Assembly: GCA_025449725.1 (NCBI GenBank)
Contig: JANWIU010000055.1
Span: 1-9,169 of the forward strand
Length of the DNA stretch: 9,169 nucleotides
Reading direction: 5' to 3'
Source: Pseudobdellovibrio sp.
GTDB lineage: Bacteria > Bdellovibrionota > Bdellovibrionia > Bdellovibrionales > Bdellovibrionaceae
Part shown: piece by piece, positions 1-7,946 of the stretch
Layout: each line of letters begins with the position of its first letter
Position numbering within the stretch: the first letter of the stretch is position 1
Program-made: the position numbers and the translations under genes
Notes under the pieces: generated by a model
What the model was told of the DNA's origin: nothing
What the model saw: only the letters and a program-made list of their open reading frames with translations
Database searches by the model: none

Positions 1-1710
1 CTTGTAACCATGGCCTGCATTTGGCGAATGAACAGCTGCATGACAAACGCCCGAGTCAAACCAAACATCTAAAATGTCCCGGCCCAATTTGAATCCTTTT
101 GTTCCGAATTCAGGCTTAGCATTCGCCGGTTTCTTCCAGTTAGATCCTGCTAATGCGTTTGCATCCGCCTTATGATAAGCCTCGATTCCGCCTTCTGCGA
201 CAAGATCTGCAGCCTTCATCATAATATCGACATCAGCAAGAGGTTCTCCTGTTGCGATACAAGTTAATATAGGAATTGGTACGCCCCAGATTCTTTGACG
301 GGACAAACACCAGTCAGGACGGTTTTCCATCATGGCTTGAAAGCGCGCGCGGCCCCATTCAGGGAAGAACTCAACTGAATCAAGTGCTTTTAAAGTATTT
401 TTTCTGATTTGTGATTCTTCCTGATCGATACCGATAAACCACTGCGCAGTTGTTCTGAAAATTAATGGCGTTTTAGAACGCCAGCAGTGCGGGTAGCTGT
501 GAACAAATTCAGAAAATTTTAAAAGGTGTCCAGAGGTTCGTAGTTTTTCAACGATTAACGGATTCGCCTTGAAAATATTTGTACCCTTCATTTCAGGATA
601 ATCATCGGTGTAAAGTCCGCCGTCATCCACGGGATTCAATACCGGAAGGTGATATTTTTGGCCGACTTTAAAGTCATCTGCACCATGGCCCGGAGCTGTA
701 TGAACTGCGCCTGTTCCGGCATCGGCAGTTACATGAAGACCCAGCACGATAATAGAATCGCGGTCAATAAAAGGGTGTCTGGCTTTACCTAGTTCTAAAG
801 TTGTACCTTTAACTTTAAATTTTTCAGTTAATGTCAGGCCGATTTCTTTTTCGAAATATTCTTTAAGAGCGCTCGCAATGACAAGATTTTCTTTTTGGCC
901 ATTGATTTCAGTGCTGAAAACGCTGTAATCAAATTCCGGGTGTAAAGCGATACCGGTATTTGCCGGCAATGTCCAAGGGGTTGTCGTCCAGATAACGAAA
1001 GACGTTTTCTCTGAAGGATTTCCCAGTTTTTGTAAAGTCGCTTTGTCTGTGACTTCGAATTTTACAAAAATCGACGGAGATTTGTGGTCATGATATTCCA
1101 CTTCAGCATCTGCCAAAGCGGTTTTAAGTGTCCAGTTCCAGTAAACCGGTTTCACACCTTGATAGATCACGCCGCGCTTAAAGGCGCGCGCAAATTCTCT
1201 GATTTCTTCTGCTTCGTACTCTTTAGACATTGTCAGGTAAGGATTTTCCCAATCAGCCATTACGCCGAGACGTTTAAACTGTTCGCGCTGATGCTTCACC
1301 CATTTCGAAGCTTCTTCGCGGCAAAGTGCTAAAATTTCCTGATCGGTCTTAACCTGTTTTTTTTCAGCCAGGTCTTTCATAACTTTATGCTCAATCGGTA
1401 AACCGTGACAATCCCAGCCCGGAACAAACGGAGCAAAGTGACCTTTCATTGATTTGTATTTAATAACGAAATCTTTTAGGGATTTATTTAAGGCGTGGCC
1501 AATATGAATAGAACCATTGGCGTAAGGCGGCCCGTCCGGCAAAGTGAAACCCGGATTATTTTTATTTTTTTCTAAAATGCGCTGATAAATTTTTTCGCTT
1601 TCCCATTTTGCGATAATTTTAGGTTCGTTGATCGGCAAATCACCCTTCATAGGAAAGTCGGTTTGCGGTAGGCGGATTGTATTTTTATAATCTGGGGTTG
1701 CGGCAGACAA
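1..1710 (-). CDS. ileS: Isoleucyl-tRNA synthetase, N-terminal 570 codons (partial)
   Basis: Cytoplasmic class I synthetase that charges tRNA-Ile with isoleucine and hydrolyses mischarged valine. The reverse strand reads without a stop from a TTG at 1710 to the left edge. Residues 69-72 are the HIGH motif in the context PYANGSIHIGHALNKSLKD (1495-1506). GWDCHGLPIEHK follows. The CP1 editing domain shows WTTTPWTLPAN from residue 241 and GTGAVHTAPGHGADDF with His near 337. DVWFDSG lies at 548-554 near the edge. The KMSKS loop and C-terminal zinc region, expected further along, are outside the window. The TTG start is chosen because AAGGAG sits 6 nt upstream, no ATG or GTG precedes it before an in-frame stop, and the next ATG (codon 21) falls inside the conserved DFPMKG segment. 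Key catalytic and editing residues look intact. It diverges from the operon at 1923 and probably has no functional link to it. Confidence 0.97.
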   Translation of the reverse strand, partial: MSAATPDYKNTIRLPQTDFPMKGDLPINEPKIIAKWESEKIYQRILEKNKNNPGFTLPDGPPYANGSIHIGHALNKSLKDFVIKYKSMKGHFAPFVPGWDCHGLPIEHKVMKDLAEKKQVKTDQEILALCREEASKWVKHQREQFKRLGVMADWENPYLTMSKEYEAEEIREFARAFKRGVIYQGVKPVYWNWTLKTALADAEVEYHDHKSPSIFVKFEVTDKATLQKLGNPSEKTSFVIWTTTPWTLPANTGIALHPEFDYSVFSTEINGQKENLVIASALKEYFEKEIGLTLTEKFKVKGTTLELGKARHPFIDRDSIIVLGLHVTADAGTGAVHTAPGHGADDFKVGQKYHLPVLNPVDDGGLYTDDYPEMKGTNIFKANPLIVEKLRTSGHLLKFSEFVHSYPHCWRSKTPLIFRTTAQWFIGIDQEESQIRKNTLKALDSVEFFPEWGRARFQAMMENRPDWCLSRQRIWGVPIPILTCIATGEPLADVDIMMKAADLVAEGGIEAYHKADANALAGSNWKKPANAKPEFGTKGFKLGRDILDVWFDSGVCHAAVHSPNAGHGYK

Positions 1711-1716
1711 TGGAAT

Positions 1717-1722
1717 CTCCTT
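1717..1722 (-). promoter_or_regulatory. Ribosome binding site of ileS
   Basis: On the reverse strand this reads AAGGAG, six bases before the TTG at 1710. It is the strongest Shine-Dalgarno match in the window and it decides in favour of the TTG start. Confidence 0.8.
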
Positions 1723-1735
1723 GATCGAAAATACA

Positions 1736-1764
1736 AATCTATCAAAACTTAACTTTCAGTACAA
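1736..1764 (-). promoter_or_regulatory. Candidate sigma70-type promoter of ileS
   Basis: On the reverse strand TTGTAC (1764-1759), a 17-nt spacer and TAGATT (1741-1736) have sigma70-like spacing. Transcription would start about 25 nt before the TTG, leaving room for the AAGGAG site. The hexamers match the consensus at only 3/6 and 4/6 positions, so this is a placement guess supported by spacing and position. Confidence 0.3.
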
Positions 1765-1886
1765 CAAGGCTCGTGACCTTTGGCCTCAAATTTTCTAGCA
1801 AAATCAGAGGGTTACTTGCCGGACAGGACAGGTTTAGTGGTTCCAATGTGAGCATTAGTTCTAAAGGCTAGATTGTTTTGGTCCAA

Positions 1887-1900
1887 GTAAAACATTTTAC
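1887..1900. promoter_or_regulatory. Palindrome GTAAAACATTTTAC upstream of the operon (possible operator)
   Basis: The arms GTAAAA and TTTTAC are exact inverted repeats around a 2-nt centre. The site ends 22 nt before the GTG at 1923. It occupies the -35 zone relative to a possible -10 hexamer TTAATT at 1910-1915. That geometry would suit a dimeric transcription factor, but an AT-rich palindrome this short can arise by chance, and no known regulator site is recognised. Confidence 0.3.
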
Positions 1901-1922
1901 GAAACTGTGTTAATTTTTTGTT

Positions 1923-2654
1923 GTGAAATCAATCACTTATCTGATTCTATTTTTCTTATTCGCAGTGCCAACTCTGGCGCAAAACTCGGGTGGTTTTGTG
2001 GCTGATGCGGACGCCGAAGCCGCCGCTGCTGCTGCTGAGATGGCCGACGAAGAAGCAGCAACGCCAGAAAATGAAGTTGTGATTAGGCCCGAAACCTATG
2101 CAATTCAGAATAGACCTTACATTTTGAACAAGGAACTCGGTCTTTACTATGCCTATTTGCCCTTGGATCACTTTAATAATTTTCACGCGTTCGGCGCCAG
2201 CTACCTGACTTACTACAACGATTACCTGGCATGGGAAGTCTTCAATGTGGCAGCGGCTACCAATCAATCCACCGGTTTAGCCGACCGGCTTTTAAATGAC
2301 TACAATGCGATTCCGGATACATTTGATATTTTAAAATATTATTACAGCACCAGTATTGTTTATACGCCTATTTACATGAAGCATCTTTACCAGAATGAAA
2401 GCATTCGTTTCGGAGACATTTCATTCGTCGCAGGGGCGGGGCTCGCAAGATTTGACCGCAACGGTAACAGTAATATGATTGAAGGCGGAATAATCTCGCG
2501 ATTTGCCGGCGGACCTGGTTTCAATTTTAAACTCGATGTTAGGTACAAAGTATTCACAAAAAGTGACTTGCGCCCGAATCTTTCCATCGGCCTGGTGTTC
2601 ACTTACAATTTTACTGACGAAGTAGTTAAAGGTGTAGAATTTGATGAAGACTAA
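1923..2654 (+). CDS. Outer-membrane beta-barrel protein, GltA/GltB (NfsA/NfsB)-like, first of tandem pair
   Basis: This is a 243-residue secreted protein. Residues 1-19 form a signal peptide (cleavage after TLA, mature start Gln20). An acidic, alanine-rich linker follows, about residues 24-50, dominated by Ala, Glu and Asp. After it come alternating aromatic/polar beta-strands typical of a small outer-membrane barrel: LGLYYAYLPLDHF, GASYLTYYNDYLAWEV, FVAGAGLARF and GLVFTYNF near the end. The barrel resembles the product of the next gene strand for strand, so the two are paralogues. The family appears to be the deltaproteobacterial barrel group that includes the Myxococcus Glt/Nfs barrels, where they form the outer-membrane part of a trans-envelope machine. 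GTG at 1923 is the only usable start, because an in-frame TAA lies at 1911. No Shine-Dalgarno sequence is visible, so translation may be leaderless. A charged tail (EFDED) follows the last strand and overlaps the next gene. A versus B identity cannot be assigned by eye. Confidence 0.85.
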   Translation: MKSITYLILFFLFAVPTLAQNSGGFVADADAEAAAAAAEMADEEAATPENEVVIRPETYAIQNRPYILNKELGLYYAYLPLDHFNNFHAFGASYLTYYNDYLAWEVFNVAAATNQSTGLADRLLNDYNAIPDTFDILKYYYSTSIVYTPIYMKHLYQNESIRFGDISFVAGAGLARFDRNGNSNMIEGGIISRFAGGPGFNFKLDVRYKVFTKSDLRPNLSIGLVFTYNFTDEVVKGVEFDED

Positions 2655-3264
2655 AATATTCATTTGTTCTATTTTATTTTTATTAGCTGCGCCGGCGATG
2701 GCGAAAGATGTCTATGATATTCCTGAAGTGAAACCGATTTTAAATCCGCTCTATCCGGCTTCACATGAGCTGAGCCTGACCGGCTCTTACTTTCCGGTCG
2801 GAGCATTTAACAAACATTTGGGGCTTGGCGGGTCGTATTTATATTACTATACACCGAATCACGCGTGGGAAGTTGTCTCAGCTTATGCTTTTACGGAACT
2901 TCCATCTTCGCTAAAAAACGTTTTGATTGAATCCTACGGAGCTTCTGAAGCTGACTTTGCGGTACTGCAAGCCATGGCAAAAACCGGTTACTCTTGGGTT
3001 CCGTTTTACAGTAAAAGCATTTTCTTTAACTCTTCACTTATTCATTCGAGGACGTTTTTTGGATTTTCTGCCGGGGCCGCAAGTTTTAAAATTGAAACTC
3101 CACCGCTGGTTTCAATCGGATTCGCACAAGATTACTATTTTTCTCCGGGTACCGGGTTTAAATTTGCAGTGGATTTCTTGCACTTCTTCAGTAAGAACAA
3201 GTACATTCAGGATCAATTAACAATATCCCTGGGTTTTACATTTATCTGGGGGAGCCGTGACTAG
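2644..3264 (+). CDS. Outer-membrane beta-barrel protein, GltA/GltB (NfsA/NfsB)-like, second of tandem pair
   Basis: A 206-residue secreted protein counted from the ATG at 2644. I prefer this start to the TTG at 2641 because AAAGGTG (2628-2634) lies 9 nt before the ATG. Residues 1-20 are a signal peptide ending AMA, mature start Lys21. The body is a small barrel: LSLTGSYFPVGAFNKHLGLG, GSYLYYYTPNHAWEV, FGFSAGAASFKIE, GTGFKFAVDFLHFF and a terminal strand ISLGFTFIW. These line up with matching segments of the upstream gene (GASYLTYYNDYLAWEV, GPGFNFKLDVRY, LSIGLVFTYNF), so this is a tandem paralogue without the acidic Ala/Glu linker. It overlaps the upstream gene by 11 nt and the downstream gene by 8 nt, implying coupled translation. 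Its likely role is the partner outer-membrane subunit of a Glt/Nfs-like complex. Family membership is judged from pattern and context, not from a search. Confidence 0.85.
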   Translation: MKTKIFICSILFLLAAPAMAKDVYDIPEVKPILNPLYPASHELSLTGSYFPVGAFNKHLGLGGSYLYYYTPNHAWEVVSAYAFTELPSSLKNVLIESYGASEADFAVLQAMAKTGYSWVPFYSKSIFFNSSLIHSRTFFGFSAGAASFKIETPPLVSIGFAQDYYFSPGTGFKFAVDFLHFFSKNKYIQDQLTISLGFTFIWGSRD

Positions 3265-4729
3265 ATTTTTAACCCTCATCTTAATTTCATCTGTGCTGTT
3301 TCAGGCTTCTGCTCAAATTAAGTTTGAACAAAATCCTTTTGAAAAGGCCGAGCCTTTTGAATACCAATCTGTTAGAAACGACTTCTGGAAGCAGATTGAC
3401 ATGCAGTTGAAGCAGGGCACGTTTGAAGAAGCACTTGAGCTGATCTTCAATCAAGAAGTCAAAAGCTTAAAGGCCAATGAAAAAGCCGAAGTTTACTTAG
3501 CCGTGGCCGAAATCGCAGTTCGCACCGGTCATCCTTACATTGCCACGATGCTGGCGCATGAAATTACGCACATCTTTCCGTTAAGTAATCAGGCAATCAG
3601 ATCTTACTTTATATTGGAAGAAGTTCTGCGAAAAAATGCTGTTTACGATGAGTTTATCATTGGTGAAACGATCATCGAACAAGACATTAATTTTGAAAAC
3701 AAAAAGATTCCGAATGAGCTAAAAGGTTTCCTTGGATATCTGTTTTTTCAAAGCAACCGAGCTCAAAATTTTTCTAAGTGGGAAGCGCAATCTAAGCAAT
3801 ATATCACTCCTAATACTGAGTGGGCGTTTCGTCTTGATTACGACAAGGCACTTTACGAACTTTATAATGACCGATTCGAAGACTCTTTAAAAATATTTGA
3901 AGGCCTCATGAACAATGAGCTGGCGTCAGATTACCTTAGAAAAAAAGCAAAGCGTCAGTTCGCCAGACTTATTTTTGAAAAAGGCGAATTCCAAAAATCT
4001 TTTGATTTGCTTAAGTCATTGCAGTTTGAACAGGATGACCGGGGCTCTATTCTGCTAGAGCGCGCTTGGACAAAATACTACTTAAAACATTATTCGAAAG
4101 CATTGGGGCTTTTAACGGCTCTCGATGCGAAACTTTTTGACTCGTCCCGTACACCTGAAACAGAAATTTTGAAGATGCTTATTTTTAAAGAGCTATGTCA
4201 TTACGATTCTGTATTTGATATTAAAAAACGGTTTGATCGCAGATATAAAGTAGCTCTTCAAGACATAAAGATGCGCAAAGATTTAAGTAAAAATCGTGAA
4301 ATCATGCAGCTTGCACTTCAACGTCCGGCTTTAAAAAATTATTCAAACTTCATCGGTGGGCTTCGTCAAGATTTTCTCTGGCTGAAGAAGAAGGGGACCA
4401 ACGGCCAGTTGATGGAAGACCTGCAGACAAAGGTCGCGTTACAAGACAAACAAATGCAGGACATTTTAAGTCTTAAAATCCGTGATCAACTGCGCAAGTC
4501 CTCAAACGACTTGTTGGATTGGAATGAGCAAGTGAACTTCCTGGACTATCAGACACGGGTGGACAGTCTAAGAATCAGAAGATCAGATAAAGAGCTGAAC
4601 TATAGACCTGAGCCTATTCCCCTAATCACTTTTGACAGGCTATACTGGTTGTATAAGGGAGAAGTGTGGTTAGATGAAATTGAAAATCTTCGTGTCCTGG
4701 TTACTTCACAGTGCCAGAAGTCTAAGTAA
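3257..4729 (+). CDS. Periplasmic TPR protein, GltC/NfsC-like
   Basis: A 490-residue protein with a signal peptide at 1-19 (cleavage after ASA, mature start Gln20) and no lipobox, so probably soluble in the periplasm. Helix-turn-helix repeats of TPR type are visible at about 55-125, 192-255 (EALYELYNDRF-like pairs, then KGEFQKSFDLLKSL) and 260-292 (ERAWTKYYLKHYSKALGLL). Residues about 330-455 are highly charged and helical, perhaps coiled coil. The C-terminus carries an aromatic motif, YWLYKGEVWLDEIE at 463-476, followed by Cys486; I recall similar tryptophan-rich endings in myxobacterial TPR proteins of this kind. GTG at 3257 is chosen because it alone provides the signal peptide; GGGGGAG lies just before it with a short 2-nt gap. 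Its position directly after two barrels matches gltC/nfsC, whose products are periplasmic. The C-terminal 18 codons overlap the next gene. The TPR and export calls are firm; the GltC assignment is an inference. Confidence 0.8.
   Translation: MTRFLTLILISSVLFQASAQIKFEQNPFEKAEPFEYQSVRNDFWKQIDMQLKQGTFEEALELIFNQEVKSLKANEKAEVYLAVAEIAVRTGHPYIATMLAHEITHIFPLSNQAIRSYFILEEVLRKNAVYDEFIIGETIIEQDINFENKKIPNELKGFLGYLFFQSNRAQNFSKWEAQSKQYITPNTEWAFRLDYDKALYELYNDRFEDSLKIFEGLMNNELASDYLRKKAKRQFARLIFEKGEFQKSFDLLKSLQFEQDDRGSILLERAWTKYYLKHYSKALGLLTALDAKLFDSSRTPETEILKMLIFKELCHYDSVFDIKKRFDRRYKVALQDIKMRKDLSKNREIMQLALQRPALKNYSNFIGGLRQDFLWLKKKGTNGQLMEDLQTKVALQDKQMQDILSLKIRDQLRKSSNDLLDWNEQVNFLDYQTRVDSLRIRRSDKELNYRPEPIPLITFDRLYWLYKGEVWLDEIENLRVLVTSQCQKSK
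4655..4664 (+). promoter_or_regulatory. Shine-Dalgarno-like site inside the GltC-like gene
   Basis: AAGGGAGAAG lies within the YKGEV codons of the upstream gene. Its GGAG core ends 12 nt before the ATG at 4674. It is the only ribosome-site-like sequence near the signal peptide of the large TPR gene and supports the long-overlap start, although the gap is longer than ideal. Confidence 0.45.
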
Positions 4730-7700
4730 TCTCTACTTCTTTTCTGCAATAGTTTTATTGTTTTCTTTTTCTGTTAATGCGCAATCCAAGCTGACAGTTT
4801 TTCAAATTCGAAAAGATTTAAGCAGCGTTGAAAAATCGATCAACATTACGAAATCCAAAATGAAGGAATCCGGCGACATTTCCTTTTTGCCGGATCTGTA
4901 TTTTGTATTAGCCGACTTATATCATGAAAAAAGCCGATTGCTTTACGAAGAAGAAAAGTTAAAAAATCCGAAGAAGAATGCAGAAGATCTGGATATGGGG
5001 CCCAGCAAAAAAGCCAAAAAGCTGGCCATTGAAACTTACACACGCTTTACCGAAAATTACCCAAAAGATCCTTATGTAGATAAGGCCTACTTCAATATTG
5101 CAACCAGCTATAGAGAGCTTGGGCAGATCGAAGACATGGTTAATGCTTTTGTTCGTATTACAAAAGATTTTCCTAAATCAAAATTCTGGGAAGAGAGTCA
5201 GTTGCGATTAGGAGACTACTTCTTTGAACGTAAGAAGCAGTACGATTTAGCTCAGGAAATCTATCAAAAAATTGTCGATCGGGGAAACAACCCGTATATT
5301 CCATTTGCGAAATACAAAATGGGCTTCTGTTACATTCGAGAAGATAAATTTGATAAAGCATTAAGTATTTTTGAAAGTATTTTGCTGGTCGATTTTAAAG
5401 CAGGATCTGACCAGAATCTTTCTGATGAATTCAAAATGACCGATATTCGCCGTGATGCTTTAATTGCACTTGTTTGGCCTTATTCCGAAATGGAAAAGCA
5501 AACTGAAGAAAGAAAGAACGCGGCCATCTACTTTGAAAGCCTTGCACCTGACCGCGTTTCGTTGCTTCAACTTTTAGGAAAGCTCGGCAAGCGATTGATG
5601 TTAAAGAATAAGCCAGAACAAGCCGTACCGGTATTCGCAAGACTGATTGAGTTATCGTACGAACTTGAAGTTAAAGTCGGTGCAATCAACAGCTTTTACG
5701 AAGCATACAAAAAATCAAAAGCTCCATTTAACGTTTCACGGGTTGTGAAACCTATTACAACGACAATGTCGCAATTAAGAAACGCCAGTACGGTTTCTGC
5801 TGCTGAAAGAAAAACAGCTGAAAATAATTTTGAAATCTATATTCGTGATTTAAGTACGGCGATGAATAAGCAGGCGCTAGAGGCAAATTCTAACGACATG
5901 TTGAAGCAAACTGCGGAAGTTTACGAAGACTACTTAACGCTGTTTCCGCGCGGAAGATACTATGCCGATATCGCGACAAACCTTGCGGAAATCTATTTTA
6001 AGCTGAATCAGTATTCGCGCGCCGGTTATTTTTATGAGCAAGGTTATAAACGTAAGAACAATCCCGGACTTTTGCAGTCATCAATAAAATCTTACGGTGA
6101 AGCTCTGTTGAATCAAGAAAAGCTATCCAGCTTAGAAGTTGAAGAATCCCGTACCGGATACGGCGATATGGGTAAAACATTCATTAAAATGAATCCGGCA
6201 GATCCAATTGCAAAAGACATTCAGTTTAATATTGCGAAAATCTACTATGATGAGCGCAAGTTCGATTTGGCCGTCACTGAATTTCAAAAGTTTATTGCTG
6301 CTAATCCTGATAATCCAAAAGCTAAGATGGCGATTAACTTAATTCTTGATACTTACAATCAGCGCGAAGATTACAAAGGCTTAATTCAGTTTGGTCAGGG
6401 TATTTTAAGCGGCCGTTCTCCGGCGTCTGCTGATGCTGAATTTAAGAATGAGATTTCAGAAATCGTCAAGCAGGCTCAGTTCAGAACTATTGAAAATAAA
6501 GTCGGTGATCCGCGCAGCCGCGATTATGCTAAAAAATTGTTGGCTATGGGCCAAAAATACAGCGGAAGCTCTCTAGGAGATTTAGCGATCTATGAAGCCT
6601 ATACCAGCTTGAAAACTAAAAAAGATCCTTTAGTTTACGAAGCGGGTGAGCAATTACTGGAAAAAAATGCAGACTCTAAATACGCCAAAGAAGTTGTTGG
6701 TGATTTGGGCCAAATCGCCATTCAAAGCGGTGACTTTGACCGGGCTGCCATTTACTTCGAAAAGTTTATTGCAAAATATCCTAATGATGAACTTTCCAGA
6801 ACTCTTGTTAAGAGCGCCGCTATTCTTCGTGAAAATCAGGGTGACTACGTTGCAGCCTATGAGCACTACAAAAAAATGGGTGTTCCTTTCACCAAATTGG
6901 CTGAGCTGTTGGCGAAAAGTAAAAAATGGAAACAGTTAAATGAGTTAGCGTTAAGCCAAACGAATCAGGATATTTATTCCACATACTATACAGGGTTAAG
7001 TCTGGTCAGATTAGGTGAGAGAGTTTCTTCCCGTCCTTATTTTGACAAAGTTTTGAAGTTCCCGGCGCTAACCGAAGATCAACGCACGATTGCGGCGCAC
7101 TCATTGTATTTACGGGCGGGCGATTCTTTGAAAGATTACAAACAGATTCAATTCGGCCGTGGCGACGACAATGAAGTTACTAAAGTAAAAGGTGAAAAAT
7201 TAAAAGTTCTTAATAGCGTTTATGACCGGGTTATTACTTACGGTAACGGTAAATGGGTTATTGGGGCCCTGTATGAATTGGGCCAGTCATACCGGGAATT
7301 CGCGGACTTCTTAGGGCAAGTGCCTATTCCGCAAGGTTTAACTCCGGATGTGGTGGCCCAGTATAAGGCTGCTGTAAAAGCTCAGGCAGATGACTATCGT
7401 TCTAAAGCAAATAATTATTTTAAGCTTTGCCTTAGTAACGCTGAAAAATTCGAAGTCTTTACTCTATTCGTAAAAGGTTGTAGATCAAATGGCGACTACA
7501 TCGTGGATGAGGCAATTGATGAAGTGAATGTCCGTAAGCCTGCAGGTAAGATGACTCCTGATATTAAGAAAATCCGTAAAGCATTGCTAGATAAAGCAGA
7601 TCAGCCGAATTTAGTAAAAGATTTGGGGCTTATTTATTTACGAAACCAGGATTACGGTATGGCGAAGTTGGCATTTAACCGCTACGTCGAAATGAAACCG

Positions 7701-7946
7701 GGAGATTCAGAAGGTACGGCCTTACTTGGCGTTGTTGAAATGTACAGCCTGGATTTTGAAAAGGCGAAGAACTACTTTAAGGTGGCTCAACAGCAGGATA
7801 AAAATTCGGGTTTAAGTCAGTTGGGCTTAGCGGCGCTTTACAAAAAATTCGGTTTCACAAAACTGTATACACAGTTATCTTCAAAGCTTCCAACCAACCG
7901 CCGCCAATATGCTAAATTGCATCCTTGGATTGAAGAAATATTGTAG
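4674..7946 (+). CDS. Large periplasmic TPR scaffold, GltD/AgmU (NfsD)-like
   Basis: A 1090-residue TPR-rich protein. The unusually long signal sequence (1-36) has a first hydrophobic stretch at 5-11, basic Arg15, then the main core at 20-34 and cleavage after VNA, mature start Gln37. There is no lipobox cysteine, which argues against a GltE-type lipoprotein and for the soluble GltD type. TPR-like pairs are visible at about 119-240 (AYFNIATSYRELGQIEDM, FDKALSIFESIL), 412-460, 509-553 (IQFNIAKIYYDERKFDLAV), 673-710 (LGQIAIQSGDFDRAAIYFEK) and 981-1041. A non-TPR signature near residue 882, VPIPQGLTPDVVAQYKAA, resembles a segment I associate with the large myxobacterial gliding TPR proteins. The length is close to that of AgmU (about 1200 residues as I recall). 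ATG at 4674 follows AAGGGAG with a 12-nt gap and lies 56 nt inside the preceding gene. It ends in TAG immediately before the next start. Probable role: periplasmic scaffold linking inner- and outer-membrane parts. Confidence 0.8.
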   Translation: MKLKIFVSWLLHSARSLSNLYFFSAIVLLFSFSVNAQSKLTVFQIRKDLSSVEKSINITKSKMKESGDISFLPDLYFVLADLYHEKSRLLYEEEKLKNPKKNAEDLDMGPSKKAKKLAIETYTRFTENYPKDPYVDKAYFNIATSYRELGQIEDMVNAFVRITKDFPKSKFWEESQLRLGDYFFERKKQYDLAQEIYQKIVDRGNNPYIPFAKYKMGFCYIREDKFDKALSIFESILLVDFKAGSDQNLSDEFKMTDIRRDALIALVWPYSEMEKQTEERKNAAIYFESLAPDRVSLLQLLGKLGKRLMLKNKPEQAVPVFARLIELSYELEVKVGAINSFYEAYKKSKAPFNVSRVVKPITTTMSQLRNASTVSAAERKTAENNFEIYIRDLSTAMNKQALEANSNDMLKQTAEVYEDYLTLFPRGRYYADIATNLAEIYFKLNQYSRAGYFYEQGYKRKNNPGLLQSSIKSYGEALLNQEKLSSLEVEESRTGYGDMGKTFIKMNPADPIAKDIQFNIAKIYYDERKFDLAVTEFQKFIAANPDNPKAKMAINLILDTYNQREDYKGLIQFGQGILSGRSPASADAEFKNEISEIVKQAQFRTIENKVGDPRSRDYAKKLLAMGQKYSGSSLGDLAIYEAYTSLKTKKDPLVYEAGEQLLEKNADSKYAKEVVGDLGQIAIQSGDFDRAAIYFEKFIAKYPNDELSRTLVKSAAILRENQGDYVAAYEHYKKMGVPFTKLAELLAKSKKWKQLNELALSQTNQDIYSTYYTGLSLVRLGERVSSRPYFDKVLKFPALTEDQRTIAAHSLYLRAGDSLKDYKQIQFGRGDDNEVTKVKGEKLKVLNSVYDRVITYGNGKWVIGALYELGQSYREFADFLGQVPIPQGLTPDVVAQYKAAVKAQADDYRSKANNYFKLCLSNAEKFEVFTLFVKGCRSNGDYIVDEAIDEVNVRKPAGKMTPDIKKIRKALLDKADQPNLVKDLGLIYLRNQDYGMAKLAFNRYVEMKPGDSEGTALLGVVEMYSLDFEKAKNYFKVAQQQDKNSGLSQLGLAALYKKFGFTKLYTQLSSKLPTNRRQYAKLHPWIEEIL

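Larger units (their letters stand above)
1711..1922. other. Divergent intergenic region between ileS and the envelope operon
   Basis: This 212-nt stretch lies between two divergent genes and must contain both promoters. It holds the ileS ribosome site and candidate promoter on its left side. A short direct repeat GGACAGGACAGG is at 1821-1832, and a 14-nt palindrome lies near the right end. I found no convincing small gene, RNA gene or terminator hairpin. A second TAGATT hexamer at 1869-1874 on the plus strand is an alternative -10 for the operon, but it lacks a recognisable -35. Confidence 0.6.

Noticed and set aside
1084..1332. Plus-strand open frame of 82 codons
   Set aside because: It lies wholly antisense to the conserved ileS frame, has no homology-like pattern, and is a shadow of that gene.
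1862..1890. Possible flagellar/motility sigma28-type promoter (TAAAG followed by CCAAGTAA)
   Set aside because: The -10 part matches the GCCGATAA consensus at only about half its positions and the spacing is off, so it is not distinguishable from chance.
1740..1922. T-box or other riboswitch leader for ileS
   Set aside because: The candidate leader is only about 25 nt if the proposed promoter is right, and no T-box sequence or terminator/antiterminator stems were seen.
6646..6939. Plus-strand 97-codon frame inside the large TPR gene
   Set aside because: It is an out-of-frame reading within intact TPR repeats, with no ribosome site or recognisable features.
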